Position numbers and translations under genes: made by a program
Assembly: GCA_000403035.1 (NCBI GenBank)
Contig: AQSL01000153.1
Span: forward strand, 1-13,736
Source: Candidatus Latescibacter anaerobius SCGC AAA252-E07
GTDB taxonomy: Bacteria; Latescibacterota; Latescibacteria; Latescibacterales; Latescibacteraceae
DNA length: 13,736 nucleotides
Reading direction: 5' to 3'
Part shown: piece by piece, positions 6,853 to 13,574 of the stretch
Layout: each line of letters opens with the position of its first letter
Position numbering within the stretch: the first letter of the stretch is position 1
The notes under the pieces: generated by a model
Database searches by the model: none
Told to the model about the DNA's origin: nothing
What the model saw: only the letters and a program-made list of their open reading frames with translations

Positions 6853-8085
6853 ATGGCAAAAAATGAAGTATCTCAAAGATTTAGAGGCTACTCAGATGCA
6901 ATTAACATGGAAAGGCTCGAGAAAGAAACACAAAAACTTTTGTTCCTCGGGCTTGTTGTGGCGGTGTCTTTTCATGCGGCGATAGGTTCTTATTTTATGT
7001 TCAAAAGAACTGAGGTTAAAGTTGTAAAACCGCCGACAATGGAACTCGTCATACGCCGTCCGAGAATGACCAAACCCTTCGAATTCAAGAAAAAACGCAT
7101 CAAACAGCGTGAATACAAGAAAAAAGAAATCGTCCAGAGAAAACCTACTGCGGAAATCAAGACAAAATCCATCCAGCAGAACCTTCTCGGGAATATAGCT
7201 TCATATGGGCTTTCGACTGAAATGGATATTGATTACGGCGGCACTGGTTTTATACCCGAAAACATACAGATTGAAATGAGCGCCACGAGAGAACCCGAGA
7301 AACAAATTTCGATGAAAGAGGAAATGATTTCGCTGGATGACCTTGATACCGGCCAGTATAAGGCGATGGTTATCCAGGATCCGAATGACAAGCAGAGCGT
7401 GAAGGGATTTATTTATATTGCCACGTTATGGGGCGCACAGCTCGAGCCGGCATATAAACGTGCAGTTATACACCTTTCCGATGCAGTAAATCGTTTTACC
7501 AATATCAGGTCAAAAGTTGACAAGCATCTTTTTGTCGATTCAAGGAAACTGTTCGATACGCCGTTTGTATTCCTGTGTGTTGACGGGCAGTTTGAATTAA
7601 CAGAAATTGAGGCCAGGAATTTTGGTGAGTACCTGAGGAAAGGTGGATTTGCGGTATTAGACAATGGTACACCGGAAAATGACTTTGGTGCTGCTGAAGC
7701 ATCGTTACGGCAAATGTTCAGGGATTCGCTTGGTAAAGATGCTAAATTCCTTCTGATTCCCGTTTCACATCCTGTTTATCATAGTTACTTTGATTTTGAT
7801 GATGGACCGCCTCAGGGTTCGGAAATTAAATATGCAGGTCAGTCAGTGATTAAAGACAAAAAAAATGTGTTTACAATGTACAAACAAGTTTTTTACCTGG
7901 AAGGGATAACGATTGAAGATAGGCTTGTAGCAATATATTCTGATAAGGGTTATGCTAAAAAATGGGCTGATACAACTAACAACGAACCGCAGTTAAAAAT
8001 AGGTGTGAATATGGTTGTATTTGCTTTGACCCAGGAAGGCAGCATCGCCCAGCAAAAGATGGATATCTACTCCTCAGTTCAGTAA
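6853..8085 (+). CDS. TonB-like membrane anchor fused to DUF4159 domain (410 aa)
   Basis: The N-terminus resembles TonB: a short cytoplasmic part, one membrane helix (about residues 29-50, LLFLGLVVAVSFHAAIGSYF) with the Ser and His that TonB uses to engage ExbB-ExbD, then KPPTMELVIRRPR and a strongly basic Lys/Arg linker (about 65-97). Instead of the TonB C-terminal domain there is a DUF4159 domain (about 184-394): FIYIATLWG, DSRKLFDTPFVFLCVDG, LRKGGFAVLDNG, HPVYHSYFDFDDGPP, RLVAIYSDKGYAKKW and GVNMVVFALTQ. DUF4159 has a class-I glutamine-amidotransferase-like fold of unknown activity. I chose ATG 6853 over TTG 6841 because GGTGAT lies just before it in Shine-Dalgarno position. ExbB and ExbD are not in the window. 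The neighbour is the barrel gene at 3684-6671. Confidence 0.85.
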   Translation: MAKNEVSQRFRGYSDAINMERLEKETQKLLFLGLVVAVSFHAAIGSYFMFKRTEVKVVKPPTMELVIRRPRMTKPFEFKKKRIKQREYKKKEIVQRKPTAEIKTKSIQQNLLGNIASYGLSTEMDIDYGGTGFIPENIQIEMSATREPEKQISMKEEMISLDDLDTGQYKAMVIQDPNDKQSVKGFIYIATLWGAQLEPAYKRAVIHLSDAVNRFTNIRSKVDKHLFVDSRKLFDTPFVFLCVDGQFELTEIEARNFGEYLRKGGFAVLDNGTPENDFGAAEASLRQMFRDSLGKDAKFLLIPVSHPVYHSYFDFDDGPPQGSEIKYAGQSVIKDKKNVFTMYKQVFYLEGITIEDRLVAIYSDKGYAKKWADTTNNEPQLKIGVNMVVFALTQEGSIAQQKMDIYSSVQ

Positions 8086-8208
8086 GATTAGAGGTAAAAA
8101 TATAAAGTAATCAGATTATATCTTCTGCTCAGCCAAGACAATGTTGCTTTTAAACAATAACATCATTAAAAATTAATGTATGCATGGCTGGAATAAAAGA
8201 TTAAGAGA

Positions 8209-8218
8209 ATTAACTTTT
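8209..8218. repeat. Target-site duplication, left copy
   Basis: ATTAACTTTT directly abuts the CCGG end of the IS1595-like element and is repeated without mismatch at 9226-9235. IS1595 elements usually duplicate 8 bp. Ten matching bases may mean a longer duplication or two bases of chance extension. Confidence 0.8.
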
Positions 8219-9225
8219 CCGGTTATCCGGTTAAGTCAGCATAGGTGAACGAAGAAGTTGTTACACACCGAACACGCAATTTATCGAAAATGGTGTCAAG
8301 ATTCCACCGACGGTTGAATCTGAAGATGAACTCATCGAGATAATTTTGCAAGTGTTTTGTTGTAAACAGTTATATGTGCCACGAAGTCACATTATTGAGA
8401 TTGGCTATCACAATATGTACTTTTAGAAGTAAGTCATCATCAGAAGTTTCCATTGATCTATTGACAGACACATAACGAAAATTTTAAGAAAGAAAACGAT
8501 AAGCTTTGGAGCTGTCTGAGGTTACTTTCACACCTGGAGTAAGATTCCGAGAGATAAAACTTGTCAGATTATCTGTTGTCGCACTATCGATAGTTTTGAG
8601 ATACGCTCGTCCCATGGTTTTTCCGTCTGTTTCAACATCGGCGGCAACCAGAGACTTGCCCTCAGCACCACGACCACGCTTGCCCGGGCGACGACCTCCG
8701 ACAAAGGTTTCGTCAACTTCCACATCGCTGGTAAGGGGGAACATCTGTGATGAGGCCATAAAAGACCGGATTTTATGTAACAAGAGCCATGCCGTCTGGT
8801 AGGATCGTATGTCGAGTTTACGTTTCAACTCCATAGCGGACATACTTTTCTTCGATGTAGCAACCAGATAGACCGCCCAGAAAAGCGTCAAAAGTGGATG
8901 ACGCAAGAGATGAAAAACTGTTCCGGCAGTAACAGACGTTTGATGTCGGCACGCCGTGCATTGAAAACGACGTTCTTTTTCAATGAAATATGCCATTTGA
9001 TTGCTGTATTTCGGACATCGAAATCCGTCGGGCCAACACTTTTCAACAAGATACTGAAAACATTCATCTTCTGGCGGAAAGCGATTGAGAAAATCATATA
9101 AAGTAAAGAACCGGTTTCATACTGCTTCTCCTTTTGGATGTGTAAAATATTATATGTATCACGGGAGAAATATATAAAAATTTTATGCCATGTCGGGCAA
9201 AATGCTTATGAAACTTGATAACCGG
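8219..9225 (-). mobile_element. IS1595-family insertion sequence, decayed transposase (1007 bp)
   Basis: Both ends start CCGGTTATC. Over 24 bases the left end (from 8219) and the reverse of the right end (from 9225) agree at 18 positions, with blocks CCGGTTATC, GTT and AGCAT. A perfect 10-bp direct repeat flanks the element. About 1 kb with one transposase gene nearly filling it is the usual IS1595 layout. The stop codon of the transposase remnant lies inside the left repeat. A -10-like TATAAT (minus strand, 9149-9154) stands before the gene. The insertion split the DNA just 5' of a LacI-family HTH remnant. It is non-autonomous because the transposase is broken. Confidence 0.88.
8223..9120 (-). 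pseudogene. IS1595-family (ISXO2-like) transposase, frameshifted and with stops
   Basis: The start ATG (9118-9120) has a good ribosome site (AAAGGAGAAGCAGT before it), giving MKPVLYF, after which a one-base shift near 9096-9100 is needed to enter the long frame. That frame reads DFLNRFPPEDE, WPDGFRCPKYSNQ, FQCTACRHQTSVTAGTVFH, SYQTAWLLLHKIR, VEVDETFVGGRRPGKRG and VTSDSSKAYRF. A stop follows at 8484-8486, then VHIVIANL, another stop, and HLQNYLDEFIFRFNRRW to SSFTYADLTG and the stop at 8223. This is zinc ribbon plus IS1595 DDE domain. The second cysteine of the ribbon has become Tyr (CPKY for CPxC). The first two catalytic Asp (VDET, TSDS) remain. With one frameshift and two internal stops it cannot make a working enzyme. 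Confidence 0.9.
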
Positions 9226-9235
9226 ATTAACTTTT
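9226..9235. repeat. Target-site duplication, right copy
   Basis: ATTAACTTTT follows the right CCGG end of the IS1595-like element and is identical to 8209-8218. The bases that follow (ATCAACACATAAAGATG) start the LacI HTH remnant. Confidence 0.8.
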
Positions 9236-9236
9236 A

Positions 9237-9375
9237 TCAACACATAAAGATGTCCCAAAAAGGGCAAATGTGTCAATTACTACAGTATCAAGATATTTAA
9301 ATGAAACTGCTATTGTTAGTTCTGAAAAAGAGAAAGAATCCGAAAGGCGCTGACAATATACACTATCACACTAAT
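9237..9375 (+). pseudogene. LacI-family regulator, N-terminal HTH remnant
   Basis: The frame STHKDVPKRANVSITTVSRYLNETAIVSSEKEK matches the start of LacI-family repressors (consensus IKDVAKxAGVSxxTVSRxLN). The initiator is lost: TTATCA stands where ATGTCA would be expected. After SSEKEK the frame runs to a stop at 9351-9353. A shifted frame continues the family pattern with RIRKALT, and a further shift gives HYHTN up to about 9375, the usual end of the HTH hinge region near residue 55. Homology then ends at the ribosome site of the GH5 gene. The other end of a LacI gene lies just after that gene (10535-10740). Two frameshifts and no start make it non-functional. Confidence 0.85.
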
Positions 9376-9385
9376 GGAGAAAAGA

Positions 9386-10522
9386 ATGAAGAAACAAATC
9401 GTGTTTTTCGACCTCATTATCCTGACCGTTATTTTGACCTTGGTTAATTGCAGCGGTACAGGAGACACTCAAAAACAGGCCGAAAAAGCCTTCATGTCAC
9501 CAGAGGAAAATGTCTTCACGTCGCCAGGGGAAGGAGTCGCTTTCAGGATAAATGAGCGCCTCGGAAGAGGTTTAAACCGTGATTTTAGAGCCCGCGGGGA
9601 TGACTGGAAAGAAAGAGAAGAAAAGTATTTCCAAATGGTAAAAGATGCTGGATTTCATTCCGTTCGCTTAGTTGTCTCCTGGCATAGATATTGCCTTGAA
9701 GAGCCGCCTTATACGATTGATAAGGTCTGGTTCGAGAAAATTGACGAAGTTGTGGAGATGGCACTGTCCAGGGGCCTTCTCATAACGCTCGATTTCCATT
9801 ATTACCCCCTGATCAGTTTTACCGGTAAGAATATATACATGCTGGAGGAACCCTTCGAGCCGTATGATATTAACATAGCACGCTTTAAAAGCCTCTGGGG
9901 ACAGATTGCGGAACATTACCAAGACTATCCTATGGAATTATTGTTCGAACTCATGAATGAACCTTGCTGCTATCTCGGCCCTGTACGTTATAACGAGCTC
10001 GTAAAAGAACTCATCGATATTATCCGCCCAAAAAATCCCGACAGGATAATTATTGTCGGCCCGGAAGTCTGGTATCGGGTCTATGCCCTTGACAACTTGA
10101 TGCTTCCAAAAGATGACCGGAACATCATTGTTGCATTTCACAACTATGTTCCGTTTAATTTCACACATCAGGGCGTAGGCTTTTTAAAAGGCGCAAAAGA
10201 ATGGGAAAAAGTAACATGGACGAAAACTCTGGCGGAGTGGGAAGAACTCCTGGAGATTCTCTATAGGGCGGCTGCCTGGGGAGCGGAACGCAACAGGCCC
10301 TTGACCCTGAGCGAATTCGGCGTTATCGGCCAGGGCGCGCGTGATATTCAGTCACGAGATCTTTATGTATATACACAGACTCGTGAGGCGGAAAGGCTGG
10401 GAATAAGCTGGAATTACTGGGGTCGTACAATGGACAGAGAAACCGGTGAATGGGATGAATCGCTCCTCGATGCGATGATACCGCCGGAAGATTATTTGAC
10501 GAAACGAAAACAAATAAAGTAA
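9386..10522 (+). CDS. Glycoside hydrolase family 5 (cellulase-type) lipoprotein
   Basis: This is a complete 378-residue GH5 (beta/alpha)8-barrel enzyme, probably acting on beta-1,4-linked polysaccharide such as glucan or mannan. The start ATG 9386 has GGAG 6 bases before it, and an upstream in-frame ATG at 9374 is less likely. The signal peptide ends LTLVNC with Cys22 as probable lipidation site (Asn at -1 is unusual), so it is likely membrane-anchored after export. Family residues in order: Arg94 in VRLVVSW, His138 in LDFHYY, the acid/base Glu192 in ELMNEP, His252/Tyr254 in AFHNYVPFNFTHQG, the nucleophile Glu310 in TLSEFG, and Trp342 in SWNYWG. All catalytic positions are present. Base composition is near 50% GC in its core, against about 17% in the LacI remnant directly behind it. 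The gene lies exactly between two parts of a dead LacI gene, suggesting it was inserted. The substrate cannot be fixed from sequence alone. Confidence 0.92.
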   Translation: MKKQIVFFDLIILTVILTLVNCSGTGDTQKQAEKAFMSPEENVFTSPGEGVAFRINERLGRGLNRDFRARGDDWKEREEKYFQMVKDAGFHSVRLVVSWHRYCLEEPPYTIDKVWFEKIDEVVEMALSRGLLITLDFHYYPLISFTGKNIYMLEEPFEPYDINIARFKSLWGQIAEHYQDYPMELLFELMNEPCCYLGPVRYNELVKELIDIIRPKNPDRIIIVGPEVWYRVYALDNLMLPKDDRNIIVAFHNYVPFNFTHQGVGFLKGAKEWEKVTWTKTLAEWEELLEILYRAAAWGAERNRPLTLSEFGVIGQGARDIQSRDLYVYTQTREAERLGISWNYWGRTMDRETGEWDESLLDAMIPPEDYLTKRKQIK

Positions 10523-10534
10523 CTCATGTAATAA

Positions 10535-10740
10535 AAGAAGCTAACAGCTGTTTTTTCAATGAATGGACCTACAACTATTGGAGCATTAAGGGCGATAAAG
10601 GAATTATATTTAAAAGTTCCTAATGAAGATTTAGGAATAATAATTATGGAAGTAGTATTAAAAATAATTAAAAGAAAACGATATAAAAAAATCAACTAAT
10701 TAAATTACACCCTGAATTAATAGTAAGGAGTTCGTGTAAA
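10535..10740 (+). pseudogene. LacI-family regulator, C-terminal effector-domain remnant
   Basis: From 10535 the frame reads KKLTAVFSMN, GPTTIGALRAIKELYLKVP, NEDLGII, then VVLKIIKRKRYKKIN and a stop at 10697-10699. In a shifted frame from 10702 comes KLHPELIVRSSCK. This is the end of a LacI-family sensor domain: the 'GALRAIKELGLKVPEDIGI' block followed, after a deletion of roughly 30 residues, by the last helix and the terminal 'PELIVRSSC' motif. The shifted frame stays open to a stop at 10807-10809. The order and strand match the HTH remnant at 9237-9375, with the GH5 gene occupying the place of the missing middle of about 200 residues. Confidence 0.85.
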
Positions 10741-10773
10741 AAATATTCCTTAATTATCGAAAATATTAAAGGC

Positions 10774-10908
10774 AATGGAGGTGATTTTGGTAAAAAAAGC
10801 TTAACTTAGACTGGAATGGAGGTGAAAAGGTTAGTAGTTAATATTTTGGTGTGTCTATCTCGAATTCCTTATCTGTTTCTAAAACATAAAATTGCTATAA
10901 AGGAGGTG
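10774..10908 (+). repeat. Three orphan Shine-Dalgarno-like GGAGGTG boxes
   Basis: AATGGAGGTGA is present twice, 41 bases apart (10774-10784, 10815-10825), and AAAGGAGGTG occurs at 10899-10908. None leads into a gene of normal size. The best reading is a 37-residue frame from ATG 10816 to the stop at 10927 (MEVKRLVVNILVCLSRIPY at its start), which has no proper ribosome site of its own and which I do not recognise. A second frame, TTG-GTA-AAA-AAA-GCT-TAA, follows the first box. They may be fossil ribosome sites, short leader peptides, or repeats of another kind. Confidence 0.4.
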
Positions 10909-10962
10909 TTTAACAAAAGCATTGTTTAAATTTTAATGAAAGAATTAATTGTTTAATGTAAA

Positions 10963-10978
10963 ACCTTATTAATAAGGT
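10963..10978. promoter_or_regulatory. 16-bp perfect palindrome overlapping the ribosome site of the secreted protein
   Basis: ACCTTATTAATAAGGT is a perfect palindrome that ends inside the Shine-Dalgarno sequence (AAGGTGGG, 10974-10981) of the gene starting at 10989. As RNA it could fold into a 6-bp stem with a UUAA loop that hides the AAGGU. As DNA it could be an operator for a dimeric repressor. Either would control this gene. Confidence 0.5.
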
Positions 10979-10988
10979 GGGAATAATC

Positions 10989-12902
10989 ATGAAGAAACTA
11001 ATAATTACATTTACAATTGTGTTAATAGCGACATGGTCTTATGCAGCTGAATTTTCACCGACAGTTATGATTTTGAAAGGTGAAGATACTTTACAATATG
11101 ATTTTGACGGCGATCCACTTACGATACCAATTGAACTTTCTGGTACACCTGGAGCTGTATGGCTTATTATAAACACTAAAGGTCAGGCCGAAAATATTAA
11201 CGCTATCCGAAACGGACATATAGGATGGCATTATGTAAACAATATTGACACAACCGTTTATGTCTCTACCAGGTACACGGAGGCTGTTGGTACATCGACA
11301 ATTTTGTGGGATGGAACTGACGATGATGGCAATATTGTGGCTGCAGGCACATACGACTATTACTTATGGGGATATGATGATGTATCGCCGAGAATACTCG
11401 CAAGCCAATATGTACAGGTTGGAAGGCAATGGGATGCTGAATCGACTTTTATAATTCAAAAAGGTGAAGACGGACTAAATCTGCCTGAACCGTTTTTTTT
11501 CGCAAATAGATTTAATTATGATGGCCGTTATTATAATTATTTAGGGTTTGATAATCCTGTCTGGTCGAAAAGTGGTATACACTATAAATGGATATTAGGC
11601 GGAGACCCACTTGATACAGCTAATATTCAGACTACTTATGTCAATATTTATGAGAGTGGTGGTGAAATTGTATTAGAAACTGGCGGCCCCGCTTTAAATC
11701 CCACCGATTACAATATCTTCTACAATTGCTCGAGAAATGCTGCCGACAGGATTAGCACAATGACCAAATGGGAATGGGTTACAGAAGGTGATGCTATCCT
11801 TGACGAGGACTGGCTCGGTTGGGATGAATTAACATGGCAAGAAGGTGGAGCTGCTGGTGGTAAATATTCGGTGAAAGCAGCATGTTGGTCCGACCGCAAC
11901 TATATCTATGTTAATTCACCTGGAACGAATCAGAGTGAATATGAGTGGAACAAGCTGCGCTGTGTGAGCTTTGACGGCGAAGTGATTTTTGACAAGATGA
12001 TGCATGAACAGTTTATGCCGGACGACAATGGGCCGTTGGGATTGAATAACACCGCTTTCGAGCATTTTGCCTTTGGCCTTGATCCAAACACCATATTAAT
12101 AGCAAGCTGTAACGCCTGTTTTATCGAGATGATTAATACAACAAGTATACTTGATGATCCGGATGTTGATTTTGAAGATTACGGTGTATGGTATAACCAC
12201 AATGGTGATTACTTTTTTGATATGAATTATGAGGAAGACAGTAATTTTCCATGGGCATGTTTAGCTGATGAACAATCTTGTAATAGATCACGTGACTGCG
12301 CGGCTGTTGATGCGAATGGCTTCAATATTATAGGATTAAGTTATGTTGGATTAAATTCTATTGGTGTAATGACTCAGGATGGTAGCGCAATAGATTACAT
12401 GGCGTTTGCTGATGATTTCATCGCTGATGATGTAAATACTAAACTTGGTGGTCGTGTTTGTGATAATGGCTCCAATTTTGACGGTTTATACTGGTCCTCA
12501 CTTATTACAGAAGAAACGATACCCAGGGGAGGTACTGGTGGTTATGGGCAGCATACTGCAACTTACATTGCCTTCGATTCATTCCATGGTATAATCACAA
12601 ATATGCCTGTTATTGAGCCTGGAGTGGAGGATGCTCAGGCGGCTTTCGCGGTTGACCAGAACTCGCCGAACCCGTTCAACCCGACCACCTCGATCAGCTT
12701 CACGATTCCTGCGGCTGATCATGCGACGGTCGAGATTTACAACGTTGCGGGGCAGAAAGTTGATACGCTGGTTAATGGTTTCATTGATTCTGGTAAACAT
12801 TCTGTTGTTTGGGATGCTTCCGGATTCTCCAATGGTGTGTATTTCTACACTGTGAAGTCCGGTGACTTCTCCAGAACCATGAAGATGACACTTCTCAAGT
12901 AA
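10989..12902 (+). CDS. Secreted protein with FlgD-Ig-like domain and C-terminal T9SS-type sorting domain (637 aa)
   Basis: The protein has a signal peptide (MKKLIITFTIVLIATWSYAA, cut probably before EFSP). Residues about 23-145 form a FlgD-Ig-like domain (STILWDGTDDDGNIVAAGTYDYYLWGYD split over two strands). A middle part of about 400 residues, rich in Asp, Trp, Tyr and with nine Cys, is unrecognised but reads like repeated beta-strands. Residues about 551-637 are the sorting domain: QNSPNPFNPTTSISFTIP, VEIYNVAGQKV, HSVVWDASGFSNGVYFYTVK and a basic, hydrophobic end. Such domains direct export through type IX secretion in Bacteroidota and are widespread in FCB candidate phyla. ATG 10989 is preferred to GTG 10977 because AAGGTGGG lies 8 bases before it. 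The sorting domain is much richer in GC (60% at 12661-12720) than the body (33% at 12181-12240). The binding or enzymatic role of the middle is unknown. Confidence 0.88.
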   Translation: MKKLIITFTIVLIATWSYAAEFSPTVMILKGEDTLQYDFDGDPLTIPIELSGTPGAVWLIINTKGQAENINAIRNGHIGWHYVNNIDTTVYVSTRYTEAVGTSTILWDGTDDDGNIVAAGTYDYYLWGYDDVSPRILASQYVQVGRQWDAESTFIIQKGEDGLNLPEPFFFANRFNYDGRYYNYLGFDNPVWSKSGIHYKWILGGDPLDTANIQTTYVNIYESGGEIVLETGGPALNPTDYNIFYNCSRNAADRISTMTKWEWVTEGDAILDEDWLGWDELTWQEGGAAGGKYSVKAACWSDRNYIYVNSPGTNQSEYEWNKLRCVSFDGEVIFDKMMHEQFMPDDNGPLGLNNTAFEHFAFGLDPNTILIASCNACFIEMINTTSILDDPDVDFEDYGVWYNHNGDYFFDMNYEEDSNFPWACLADEQSCNRSRDCAAVDANGFNIIGLSYVGLNSIGVMTQDGSAIDYMAFADDFIADDVNTKLGGRVCDNGSNFDGLYWSSLITEETIPRGGTGGYGQHTATYIAFDSFHGIITNMPVIEPGVEDAQAAFAVDQNSPNPFNPTTSISFTIPAADHATVEIYNVAGQKVDTLVNGFIDSGKHSVVWDASGFSNGVYFYTVKSGDFSRTMKMTLLK

Positions 12903-12941
12903 AATCCCTTTCCTATAAGTAATTGACTACTTAGAGAAGTT

Positions 12942-12980
12942 GAGAAGCCCTGTTCCACGAACAGGGCTTCTCTTTACTAT
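12942..12980 (+). terminator. Intrinsic terminator
   Basis: A perfect 13-bp stem, GAGAAGCCCTGTT (12942-12954) with AACAGGGCTTCTC (12960-12972), encloses a 5-base loop and is followed by TTTACTATT. It stands 39 bases after the stop of the secreted-protein gene. The T tract lies on the plus side only, so it ends transcription from the left. Confidence 0.85.
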
Positions 12981-13276
12981 TACTAATATTTAAAATAAAA
13001 GAAAATGGGTAAATAAGGTTTTATACGCATCTTTCCTTATTGTTTAATCCCTGAAGTATCAGGAAACAATTATCCGAATGATGACTTGAATTTATTATAC
13101 TTGTCAAAAGGCACACTTATGACAACGTATAAAAACATTATTCGGGTTTAATATAATTTTTCGTTTACAATTGTGAGGGGAGAGGAAGGGTTAAACGCCC
13201 GTCAATACTGCATTGTTGTTTGAAAGATGCTTAAAAGGTGGTGCCACAGAACAAGCATTTTTCCATTGATTTGATA
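12981..13276. other. Gene-free stretch before the att-like fragment
   Basis: No coding sequence or RNA gene is recognisable. TTGTCA and TGACAA (13101-13106, 13120-13125) form a short inverted repeat that may be chance. A purine-rich run lies near 13176-13190. Confidence 0.4.
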
Positions 13277-13304
13277 TGGTGGAGGCGGCGGGAATCGAAC
13301 CCGC
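13277..13304 (-). other. 3' end of a tmRNA (or tRNA) gene: probable attachment site
   Basis: On the minus strand these 28 bases give a complete T arm (GCGGG-TTCGATT-CCCGC, 13288-13304), the 3' half of an acceptor stem (CGCCTCC, 13281-13287), discriminator A and CCA (13277-13279). The combination is the usual 3' end of ssrA (tmRNA). A tRNA-Ser type is possible. The matching 5' acceptor strand GGAGGCG, the D arm and the anticodon or tag region are absent upstream on the same strand, so the gene body is missing. Such fragments are left when a mobile element integrates at the 3' end of tmRNA or tRNA genes. The gene's 3' side faces lower coordinates, so the element would lie to the right, beyond 13304. 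Confidence 0.75.
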
Positions 13305-13381
13305 TGCAAGGTGTTTTTGTAAGTCTTTGATAAACAGCATAATACGAGATAAGTGTTTTTCCCGGCTCGATTTTTTTACTC

Positions 13382-13431
13382 TCAGAATTTGTCAGAATTT
13401 TCTCCTGAAATACTCCCGTTTTACTCCCGTG
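13382..13431. repeat. Paired short direct repeats next to the att-like site
   Basis: TCAGAATTT occurs at 13382-13390 and 13392-13400 (10-base period), and TACTCCCGT at 13411-13419 and 13422-13430 (11-base period). Both pairs are spaced about one helical turn apart, as arm-type binding sites of tyrosine integrases and excisionases often are. They lie 78-127 bases inside the element side of the att-like fragment. Confidence 0.5.
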
Positions 13432-13514
13432 AAATTATAAAGCATTCTGCATTTTCAAATTGATAATATGTATTTTGTTTCAAAGAATATTAATATATAT
13501 TAAAACATAATTGT

Positions 13515-13543
13515 TTGACAAGATATTACGGTAGCGCTAATTA
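13515..13543 (+). promoter_or_regulatory. Possible promoter of the final gene
   Basis: TTGACA (13515-13520) is a perfect -35 box. With 17 bases of spacing the -10 position reads TAATTA, a poor match. CTAATTAG, a short palindrome, overlaps that position. It stands about 30 bases before the ATG at 13575. Confidence 0.35.
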
Positions 13544-13574
13544 GTATCAATATATGTGAATATAAGGCGATAAA

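Noticed and set aside
8506..8802. 98-residue plus-strand reading frame, Arg/Pro-rich
   Set aside because: It is the complement of the IS1595 transposase DDE region, which has clear family motifs.
12579..12855. Arg-rich frames on both strands (80 and 73 residues) at the end of the secreted-protein gene
   Set aside because: They are shadows of the GC-rich sorting-domain sequence. The real frame has the SPNPFNPTT motif.
13101..13125. TTGTCA/TGACAA inverted repeat
   Set aside because: Six-base arms with a 13-base gap are expected by chance in this composition, and no gene start lies near.
13277..13352. Complete tRNA gene on the minus strand
   Set aside because: The T arm, acceptor 3' strand and CCA are present, but no 5' acceptor strand GGAGGCG, D arm or anticodon arm can be found at the correct distance.
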